Source: Oscillospiraceae bacterium
GTDB lineage: Bacteria > Bacillota > Clostridia > Christensenellales > Aristaeellaceae
Length of the DNA: 33,842 bases
Direction: 5' to 3'
NCBI GenBank assembly: GCA_031266295.1
Contig: JAISBH010000245.1
Coordinates: 1-33,842, forward strand
Part shown: in pieces, positions 26,904 through 33,842 of the stretch
How positions within the stretch are numbered: the first letter of the stretch is position 1
Layout of the letters: each line of letters begins with the position of its first letter
Program-made: the position numbers and the translations under genes
Notes under the pieces: generated by a model
Told to the model about the DNA's origin: nothing
The model's database searches: none
Seen by the model: the letters and a program-made list of their open reading frames with translations, nothing else

Positions 26904-27650
26904 CTAAATGGTCTTGCCTTGCAGTATGTCTCTTGCCCGTAGCGTACCGCGCGCGTTCAGCCACGCCGTCAGGTCGAAGTTCTCGTAAGGACACAGCCCG
27001 TTCGCGCGAACCGTGTTGGTGGTCAGCGGCACAGAATCACCCAGCTGCCGGTAGGCGCTCAGGTTGACAGCGTCCGGATGATCAACGGGCTTCAGCGCGA
27101 AGTATATCTTCGGGTAAGGCAGGCGCAAAAACCGTTCGCGCTGACTGCCATTGCAGCAGTCGAACAATTCAGACATTATAACGAATATGTTATTCATATC
27201 GACGCGTCCGCAACGGCGGACCCACTTCTCGCGCGCGTCTGCAAACGTGAGGTAATGGTTGAAGTGAATCAGCACGCTGTCGTCCAGCCGACCTAACGGA
27301 TACCGATAATCGGCCCCCATGATCTTGGCGATCTTGTTGGGCAGATGTCTAAGAATCTGCCGGTCGCTGTTTGTGTAGTCGATAGGTTCAACAGTCAGGT
27401 AATGAGGCAGGTTCTCCAGGAAATTTAGATAACTGTCACTCAGCATAAACAGTGACATCGTCGGTGAATTATATCGCAGTCCACGATCTATACAATAACG
27501 AACAGCCAAGCAATTGTTGGTAAACAAAGAAAACGACCTGTTGACCAGTCGCTTTTTTTCGTTCTCAATATATTTAAGCCGCCGCGAATCAGGTGTGCCG
27601 CCCATCGCACCGCTCCCCACCATATGCGCTCTTTGACGCTTTCCTTTCAT
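26904..27650 (-). CDS. DUF1919-type protein, paralogue 2
   Basis: NRSFSLFTNNCLAVRYCIDRGLRYNSPTMSLFMLSDSYLNFLENLPHYLTVEPIDY...YRYPLGRLDDSVLIHFNHYLTFADAREKWVRRCGRVD...RFLRLPYPKIYF; lacks the hexapeptide repeats. Confidence 0.8.
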   Translation of the reverse strand: MKGKRQRAHMVGSGAMGGTPDSRRLKYIENEKKRLVNRSFSLFTNNCLAVRYCIDRGLRYNSPTMSLFMLSDSYLNFLENLPHYLTVEPIDYTNSDRQILRHLPNKIAKIMGADYRYPLGRLDDSVLIHFNHYLTFADAREKWVRRCGRVDMNNIFVIMSELFDCCNGSQRERFLRLPYPKIYFALKPVDHPDAVNLSAYRQLGDSVPLTTNTVRANGLCPYENFDLTAWLNARGTLRARDILQGKTI

Positions 27651-27756
27651 ACATTGATACCACCCTTACATTTTGTATATGATATGACGGGAGTATAAGC
27701 GGTGTGCAAGGGCACCGTCTTTACATGTTTTGCCGTATATGTTAATCTATGGTTGT

Positions 27757-28131
27757 ATGATAGTAGGTTTGGGCGTTGATCTCGCGCCGATAAGCGCGTT
27801 TCAGGATGAACAAAGGCGGAATCGGTTCGCGGCGCGGTGCTTTACCGCTGACGAGCAAGAGTATGCGGCTTCGCGCGGAGTAGCGGCGGCGCAATCGGCG
27901 GCAGCCATATTTGCCGCAAAGGAATCCACGTTGAAGGCATTCTCCGTCGGCATCGGCGACATTCCGCTGACCGATATTGAGGTAACGCACGCTGCAAGCG
28001 GTGCGCCTTCGCTGTCTTTGCATGGCGCCGCGGCGAGGCGTGCGGAATCGCTGGGCGTGGCGCGATTACATCTGTCCATCACCCATCAAGGTGAATATGC
28101 CGCCGCAGTCGTTATCCTGGAGGCTGATTAG
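27757..28131 (+). CDS. acpS: Holo-[acyl-carrier-protein] synthase
   Basis: MIVGLGVDLAPISAF...RCFTADEQEYA...AAIFAAKESTLKAF...LHLSITHQGEYAAAVVI. Confidence 0.92.
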   Translation: MIVGLGVDLAPISAFQDEQRRNRFAARCFTADEQEYAASRGVAAAQSAAAIFAAKESTLKAFSVGIGDIPLTDIEVTHAASGAPSLSLHGAAARRAESLGVARLHLSITHQGEYAAAVVILEAD

Positions 28132-29562
28132 ATGATCCGCGCAATCTCGTCGGCTGACATGCTCGCGCTGGAACGCCGCTTCATGGACGAAACAGGTACG
28201 CCAGCACTGCTGTTGATGGAGCATGCGGCGGCGGCAGTCGCAGGCGCACTGACTGGAACGCGGCGCGCGCTGTTTCTGTGCGGGCCGGGCAACAACGGTG
28301 GCGATGGACTAGCGGCGGCACGGATGTTTAGGATGAACGGCGGCGAGGCGATCGTATGGCAGTTCGGCGGTAACGCGTCCGAAGTCGTCCAGCATCAATC
28401 GGCTATGCTTCGAGGGGTAGGCGCGGCGATTCACAAAATAGCAGACGCGCTGCCTAAGCTGCCGGACGTGGATTGCATAGTTGACGCAATGTTTGGTATC
28501 GGGTTGTCGCGCCCGCTGGACGGAATGTATGCCGAAGCGGTCGAACGGGTCAACGACAGCGGCGCGGAAGTGCTGGCTGTTGATATCGCGTCGGGCATTG
28601 ACGGCACGACGGGGCGCATACTTGGCGCGGCGATACGGGCGGGTCGCACGGTCACATTTCATCGGCCAAAGACGGGGCAGTTCCTCTATCCAGGCCGGGA
28701 GTATACTGGATCGCTAGCTGTCGCGCCCATAGGGATACCGCTTGAGTATGGAGCGACCGTCAGCGACCCGGTGACGCTTGAGGACAGCGACGTCGAAGCG
28801 TTCCTGCCGCCGCGCAAGCCTAACTCGCATAAGGGTAATTATGGCAGTGTGATGATACTGGCGGGCAGTGTCGGCATGGCCGGAACCGCCGCGTTGTGCG
28901 TGAAGGCCGCGTTGCGTTCCGGTGCGGGACTGGTCACAGCTGCGTGTCCGCCGCAGACGATGCCGATAGTGCAGACCCTCGCGCCGGAGGCCATCGCGCG
29001 CGCCGTCGAAACCGCTGACGACATTCGCGCCGCACTTGAGGGTAAGACCTGCGCCGCCGTCGGACCGGGGTTGGGTAGGGACGCGCTGCCGCTGCTGGAG
29101 CCGCTATTCGATGCGGACATCCCACAGGTGTGGGACGCTGACGCATTGAATGCGCTGGCGGAATCAGGACGGCGTGCGCCCGCTCGATCCATCATTACAC
29201 CGCATCCGGGCGAAGCTGCGCGGTTGCTGGGCACGTCCACCGCGTCGATCACCGCCGATCCGATCGCGGCGGCGCACCGTTTGCGAGAACGTACCGGAGC
29301 GGTCGTACTGCTCAAGGGCGCAACCACTGTTATCACCGACGGCGAGTCGGTCACGCTGAACATCAGCGGCTCGCCCGCGATGGCAAAGGGCGGCATGGGC
29401 GACACGCTGACGGGCATCATCGCGGCGCTGCTGGCGCAGGGATTGTCGCTTTATGATGCGGCGCGGGTTGGTGCATACATGCATGGCCGGGCAGGTTCGC
29501 GCGCCGCAGCGGAACATGGCGAACGGTCCGCGCTCGCGTCGGATTTGTCGGATTATCTGTGA
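28132..29562 (+). CDS. nnr: Bifunctional NAD(P)H-hydrate epimerase / ADP-dependent dehydratase
   Basis: N-terminal YjeF epimerase (LFLCGPGNNGGDGLAAARMF) and C-terminal dehydratase (GNYGSVMILAGSVGMAGTA, SPAMAKGGMGDTLTGIIAALLAQG). Confidence 0.94.
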   Translation: MIRAISSADMLALERRFMDETGTPALLLMEHAAAAVAGALTGTRRALFLCGPGNNGGDGLAAARMFRMNGGEAIVWQFGGNASEVVQHQSAMLRGVGAAIHKIADALPKLPDVDCIVDAMFGIGLSRPLDGMYAEAVERVNDSGAEVLAVDIASGIDGTTGRILGAAIRAGRTVTFHRPKTGQFLYPGREYTGSLAVAPIGIPLEYGATVSDPVTLEDSDVEAFLPPRKPNSHKGNYGSVMILAGSVGMAGTAALCVKAALRSGAGLVTAACPPQTMPIVQTLAPEAIARAVETADDIRAALEGKTCAAVGPGLGRDALPLLEPLFDADIPQVWDADALNALAESGRRAPARSIITPHPGEAARLLGTSTASITADPIAAAHRLRERTGAVVLLKGATTVITDGESVTLNISGSPAMAKGGMGDTLTGIIAALLAQGLSLYDAARVGAYMHGRAGSRAAAEHGERSALASDLSDYL

Positions 29563-29567
29563 GCAAC

Positions 29568-29596
29568 TTGACATAATATACTCGATATGTTACTTT
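29568..29596 (+). promoter_or_regulatory. Probable serS promoter
   Basis: TTGACA - 17 nt - TACTTT. Confidence 0.5.
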
Positions 29597-29642
29597 GTTG
29601 GTCATTCGAGCAAGTCGAGCAGGTCGAGGAGGTTGAACCCGT

Positions 29643-30914
29643 ATGCTGGACGTCAATCAGATTCGCAGAGAACCCGAGTCCGTCGCGGCGGCTCTTAAGA
29701 AAAAAGGCTATATCGTTGATTTTACCGAGTGGCTTGGCTGGGACGCGGATCGTCGCGCCGCGATGAACGAGGCCGACCAGCTGAAAGCGCGGCGCAACAC
29801 CCTCTCCGCCGAGGTGCCCAAGCGAAAGAAGGCAGGCGAGGACGTCGCGCCCATATTCGAGGAAGTAAAGCGTATCGGCGAACAGATCGCCGAACTGGAT
29901 GGTAAAATCAACGCCCTAACCGCCAAGTCCGACGAATTACTAATCGCGCTGCCCAACCTGCCAGACGAGGACGTCGTTCCAGGTGGCAAGGAGAACAACG
30001 AGGAACTGCGCGTATGGGGCGATCCGCCTAAGTTTGGCTTCCCGGCGAAGAATCATGTCGATTTGGCGGAATCGCTGGGGTTGATCGATTATCAGCGCGG
30101 CGTAAAGCTGGGCGGCAACGGCAAGTGGATATACACCGGCGACGGTGCAAGGATGGAATGGGCGCTGCTCAACTACTTCATCGACGAGCATTTGAAAGAC
30201 GGATTCACGTTCATGCTCGTGCCGCACATACTCAATGAACAATGCGGGTTCGCGGCGGGACAATTCCCCAAGTTCCGTGACGATGTGTTCATGCTGCAGA
30301 CGGTAACGCACTTTATGCTGCCCACCGCCGAAACGGCGCTGGTCAACGTGCATCGTGACGAGATACTGCGCGAGGATGAACTACCCAAGAAATATTTCGG
30401 TTACACACCGTGCTACCGCAAGGAGGCGGGATCGTACCGCGCCGAGGAACGAGGCATGATCCGTGGTAATCAGTTCAACAAGGTAGAGATGGTGATGATC
30501 ACCGCGCCGGAGGATTCGCCGGCCGCATTCGAACTGCTGACGCGTAAGGCGGAATCGCTGGTACAGGGGCTGGGTCTGCCGTATCGGCTGAGCAAACTGG
30601 CGGCGGCGGATTGTTCCGCGTCGATGGCGCGCACGTACGACATAGAGGTGTGGCTGCCGTCGATGGGTATATATAAAGAGGTCAGCTCCGTGTCGAACGC
30701 GAACGCGTATCAGGCGAGGCGCGGCAACATCCGCGTCAAGCGTAAGGGAACCGGCAAGAATGAGTATGTACACATACTGAATGGCTCTGGTCTGGCGACC
30801 AGCCGCGTGTTCCCCGCGATACTGGAGAACTTTCAGCAGCAGGACGGCAGCGTCAAACTGCCCGACGTGCTTGCGCGAAGGATGGGACAGGAGTATCTGA
30901 AACCAGTAAAATGA
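29643..30914 (+). CDS. serS: Serine--tRNA ligase
   Basis: MLDVNQIRREPESVAAALKKKG; motif 2 region YRKEAGSYRAEERGMIRGNQFNKVEMV; motif 3 LNGSGLATSRVFPAILENFQ. Confidence 0.95.
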   Translation: MLDVNQIRREPESVAAALKKKGYIVDFTEWLGWDADRRAAMNEADQLKARRNTLSAEVPKRKKAGEDVAPIFEEVKRIGEQIAELDGKINALTAKSDELLIALPNLPDEDVVPGGKENNEELRVWGDPPKFGFPAKNHVDLAESLGLIDYQRGVKLGGNGKWIYTGDGARMEWALLNYFIDEHLKDGFTFMLVPHILNEQCGFAAGQFPKFRDDVFMLQTVTHFMLPTAETALVNVHRDEILREDELPKKYFGYTPCYRKEAGSYRAEERGMIRGNQFNKVEMVMITAPEDSPAAFELLTRKAESLVQGLGLPYRLSKLAAADCSASMARTYDIEVWLPSMGIYKEVSSVSNANAYQARRGNIRVKRKGTGKNEYVHILNGSGLATSRVFPAILENFQQQDGSVKLPDVLARRMGQEYLKPVK

Positions 30915-30963
30915 CGATTGCACGATTCGGCAGGGACGTGCGTTGTCCGCGCGTTTCGCCATT

Positions 30964-31968
30964 ATGACTGTCCGTTCACGGCTTGAACGGGAAGAGCGCA
31001 CGCGGCTGTCGCCTTACGCCATGTTGAGCGAGGCGACGGATGGGCGTGTGTTTGCTATCTCGCCGGATGATATGCGCACGGAATTCCAGCGCGACCGCGA
31101 CAGGATACTGCATTCCAAGAGTTTCAGACGGCTGAAGGATAAAACCCAGATGATCGTGATCCCGCACGGGGATCATTATCGTACGCGACTGACGCACACG
31201 CTGGAGGTAGCGCAGGTTGCGCGTACGATCGCCCGCGCGCTGAGCCTTAACGAAGATCTGACGGAGGCTATAGCGTACGGGCATGATTTGGGGCACACGC
31301 CGTTCGGACACATGGGTGAACGCACGCTGAATCGGGTGTACCCACCGGGTTTTCGGCACAACGAACAGAGTCTGCGCACAGTGGAGTTGCTGGAGCGTGA
31401 AGGTATCGGGCTGAATCTCACCCAGGAAACACGGGACGGGATATTATGTCATTCAGGCGAGCGCAAACCCAGGACGCTTGAGGGGTGGTGCGTGCGTTAC
31501 GCGGATCGCATAGCGTACGTCAATCATGATATTGACGACTCAATAAGGGCGGGATTGCTCAAGCAGTCAGACCTGCCGGACGAACTGGTAGCGAAGCTAA
31601 GCGATTCGCATGGGGAACGCATCGCGCGGATGGTGGGCGACGTCGTTCACGAGAGCGAGGGCAGATCTATGCTGAGTATGTCGTCCGAGATACAGGAGGC
31701 CAGCGACGAACTGCGCAAGTTTCTGTTCGAACGAGTGTACCGAGCCGAATGGGCGCTTCGAGAAGAGGCAAAAACCGACGGGTTGATGGAGTCTCTATAC
31801 TGTCGATTTATCGCTGAACCGGGGTTGATGCCCGCCGAATTTCACGCGCGTGCGTTGTATGAGACTGCGGAACGTTCCGCAGTGGATTATCTGGCGGGGA
31901 TGACGGATCGTTTTGCGCTTGACCGGTATAGGCGGCTGTTCATGCCCAATGTGAATAGGTTTTTATGA
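30964..31968 (+). CDS. dgt: Deoxyguanosinetriphosphate triphosphohydrolase-like HD protein
   Basis: RRLKDKTQMIVIPHGDHYRTRLTHTLEVAQVARTIARAL...EAIAYGHDLGHTPFGHMGE; HNEQSLR. Start placed at ATG 30964. Confidence 0.92.
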   Translation: MTVRSRLEREERTRLSPYAMLSEATDGRVFAISPDDMRTEFQRDRDRILHSKSFRRLKDKTQMIVIPHGDHYRTRLTHTLEVAQVARTIARALSLNEDLTEAIAYGHDLGHTPFGHMGERTLNRVYPPGFRHNEQSLRTVELLEREGIGLNLTQETRDGILCHSGERKPRTLEGWCVRYADRIAYVNHDIDDSIRAGLLKQSDLPDELVAKLSDSHGERIARMVGDVVHESEGRSMLSMSSEIQEASDELRKFLFERVYRAEWALREEAKTDGLMESLYCRFIAEPGLMPAEFHARALYETAERSAVDYLAGMTDRFALDRYRRLFMPNVNRFL

Positions 31969-31973
31969 ATGGA

Positions 31974-32042
31974 GCAACCCCCTCTGTCGCTGCGGCGACA
32001 TCTCCCCCTATGGAGGCGATGAGGGCTAGTGGGACGGGTTGC
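31974..32042. repeat. Compound inverted-repeat element (REP/MITE-like)
   Basis: Outer arms GCAACCC (31974-31980) / GGGTTGC (32036-32042); inner TGTCGC-TGCG-GCGACA hairpin; CCCTC/GAGGG. Confidence 0.5.
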
Positions 32043-32108
32043 GTTCCGGAACAGACTATCCAGGTACAACAGGCAGTCCGAAGCCGGTAGATTGTGTATC
32101 ACGATGGT

Positions 32109-32213
32109 CCAGGCGAAGCCTGGTCAGGATTCGAAAGGGCGGATAGCCCTTCGCAGGGTCTGGGACGGCGGCGCATCCGCGCCTTCGGGAAGGGGATTGA
32201 GATCCCCCTCCCG
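32109..32213. repeat. Cluster of short hairpins in intergenic DNA
   Basis: CCAGGCgaaGCCTGG (32109-32123), AGGGCggataGCCCT (about 32136-32150), CGGGAaGGGGATtgagATCCCCcTCCCG (32186-32213). Confidence 0.55.
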
Positions 32214-32311
32214 ACCTCCCCAGGGGCTTGGAATGGGAGAACGTATGCTGTAAGCTAGCAGTCATCTTCCATTATAATGGCGGGGCGCCACAAACTTAAA
32301 GCGCATTCGGT

Positions 32312-32369
32312 TCGCAAACCGAACAGCGTCCCGCCGCAGCGAACAGCCGCTGCTCTCGCGGCGCAACCC
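32312..32369. repeat. Short GC-rich interspersed repeat, copy 2
   Basis: CGCAAACCGAACAGCGTCCCGCCGCAGCGAACAGCCGCTGCTCTCGCGGCGCAACCC; aligns with 17914-17976. Confidence 0.5.
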
Positions 32370-32387
32370 ATATCCCCACATTATTAC

Positions 32388-32933
32388 TTATATCGCGGAA
32401 CTACCCCTGCGCCATTCATCGGCCAGCAATCCCATTGCCACCAGATCATGATACAACCCTTCTCGCCAGACTTCTTTGCGCAACCTGCCTTCTATTTGGA
32501 ATCCGCACGCGCTATAGCATCTAATTGCGGCCTCGTTCTCGGCCATCACGGTCAGCGCAAGCTTGTTCATGTTCATCTCGCCGAAACCGACGCGGCACAG
32601 CGTGCGTATCGCGTCGCTGCCGAAGCCGTGTCCTCGAAGGTTAGGGTTGCCGATCAATATACCCACCTGTCCGACTCGGTTCTTCCAATCGACCTTGTGA
32701 ATGCCACAGCCGCCGACATACTGTTCGTCCAGCGTTTCGATCGCGAACTGGTACTCTCCGTGACCCATGGAGGTTTGCTGGCTGATCCAGCGCATCTCAT
32801 CGTCATATGTCGCGGGCAGTATAACGCCCGACGCTGACATTCTTACGGAGTCGTAATCGTTTACTTGGCGTAGTACGTTCTCGATATCCTGCTGGCGATA
32901 CGCGCGGAGACGGACTTTATTGCCTTGATACAT
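32388..32933 (-). CDS. GNAT family N-acetyltransferase (RimJ/RimL-like)
   Basis: VRLRAYRQQDIENVLRQVND...YVGGCGIHKVDWKNRVGQVGILIGNPNLRGHGFGSDAIRTLCRVGFGEMNMNKLALTVMAENEAAIRCYSACGFQIEGRLRKEVW. Confidence 0.92.
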   Translation of the reverse strand: MYQGNKVRLRAYRQQDIENVLRQVNDYDSVRMSASGVILPATYDDEMRWISQQTSMGHGEYQFAIETLDEQYVGGCGIHKVDWKNRVGQVGILIGNPNLRGHGFGSDAIRTLCRVGFGEMNMNKLALTVMAENEAAIRCYSACGFQIEGRLRKEVWREGLYHDLVAMGLLADEWRRGSSAI

Positions 32934-33027
32934 GAAAGCTCCTTCAGTTATATTGTATTTACTATTGACGGATTATTATATCATATCCTTCGGCTGAAAA
33001 CAACGCAAGCCGCATTTGCCAATAGCA

Positions 33028-33056
33028 TTGATTCTTTTCAGCTTACCGAGTATAAT
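33028..33056 (+). promoter_or_regulatory. Promoter for ppdK
   Basis: TTGATT - 17 nt - TATAAT. Confidence 0.75.
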
Positions 33057-33104
33057 GGGAAGGCTTAATGAAGGACAAAACTGGCAATGGTAAGGAGAAG
33101 AGAC

Positions 33105-33842
33105 ATGGCGGACAAGTATGTATACCTGTTTAAAGAAGGCAACGCGGGGATGAAGAACCTGCTGGGCGGCAAGGGCGCAAACCTGGCTGAGATGACCGGA
33201 TTGGGACTGCCGGTGCCGCAGGGTTTCACGATCACAACAGAGGCATGTATCCGTTACTACAAGGACGGACAGACCATCGCGCAGGATATATTGGATCAGG
33301 TCTATGCCGCGCTGGCTGAGACCGAGAATGTAGCGGACAAGAAGTTCGGCGATCTGGGGAATCCGTTCTTGGTATCGGTGCGTTCAGGCGCGCGTGTATC
33401 GATGCCTGGCATGATGGATACGATCCTGAACCTTGGACTGAACGACGTGGCCGTTCAGGGATTGGCGAACCTCACCCAGAACGAACGCTTCGCGATGGAC
33501 AGTTACCGTCGTTTCATCCAGATGTTCTCGGACGTCGTGATGGAGATCGACAAGGCAAAGTTTGAAGCCGTTCTAGACGCCGTTAAGCAGAATAAGGGAG
33601 TCAAGTACGACAAGGATCTGACTGCGGAGGATCTCAAAGAGGTCATCAAACGCTATAAGGAACTGTACATCCGCGAGAAGGGCGAGGAATTCCCGCAAGA
33701 TCCCAAGGTGCAGCTGCTTGAGGCTATCAAGGCTGTGTTCCGCTCGTGGGACAATCCGCGCGCGATATACTATCGCCGAATGAACGACATCCCGGGCGAT
33801 TGGGGAACCGCCGTCAACGTGCAGTCGATGGTGTTCGGCAAC
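33105..33842 (+). CDS. ppdK: Pyruvate, phosphate dikinase, N-terminal part (truncated by window end)
   Basis: MADKYVYLFKEGNAGMKNLLGGKGANLAEMTGLGLPVPQGFTITTEACIRYY...LVSVRSGARVSMPGMMDTILNLGLND; frame open to window end (246 codons). AAGGAGA RBS. Confidence 0.96.
   Translation, partial: MADKYVYLFKEGNAGMKNLLGGKGANLAEMTGLGLPVPQGFTITTEACIRYYKDGQTIAQDILDQVYAALAETENVADKKFGDLGNPFLVSVRSGARVSMPGMMDTILNLGLNDVAVQGLANLTQNERFAMDSYRRFIQMFSDVVMEIDKAKFEAVLDAVKQNKGVKYDKDLTAEDLKEVIKRYKELYIREKGEEFPQDPKVQLLEAIKAVFRSWDNPRAIYYRRMNDIPGDWGTAVNVQSMVFGN

Overview
Bacterial chromosomal window (33.8 kb). By gene content it is probably an uncultured Clostridia-type Firmicute; this is inference, as there is no rRNA here. 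Most of it is ordinary metabolic and housekeeping sequence: an ABC exporter (partial), citramalate synthase, a C_GCAxxG_C_C protein plus rubrerythrin, two CUT1/Lpl-type sugar ABC importers (permeases plus binding protein, no ATPase), a Gfo/Idh/MocA oxidoreductase, a threonine-aldolase-type enzyme, BioY, long HPF, an MFS transporter, a five-tRNA cluster (Val-Asp-Phe-Gly-Cys), three tandem GT2 glycosyltransferases, a serine hydrolase, a divergent ASKHA/2Fe-2S (DUF4445, RACo-like) and DUF1638 pair, two tandem DUF1919-type proteins, AcpS, Nnr, SerRS, a dGTPase-like HD hydrolase, a GNAT and the 5' part of ppdK. The most unusual items are: (1) a degenerate 18-bp repeat array encoding R-x-Q-x-x-[I/L] hexapeptides, which runs through two overlapping ORFs in different frames just upstream of a DUF1919 domain, with a net offset of 18n+7 nt; (2) two diverged copies of an intergenic element with imperfect inverted termini that flank the tRNA cluster in direct orientation; (3) a second short GC-rich interspersed repeat found about 14 kb apart; (4) a hairpin-dense intergenic region at 31.97-32.25 kb; (5) long basic, low-complexity C-terminal tails on two of the three tandem glycosyltransferases. 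All calls are by eye; no database search was run.
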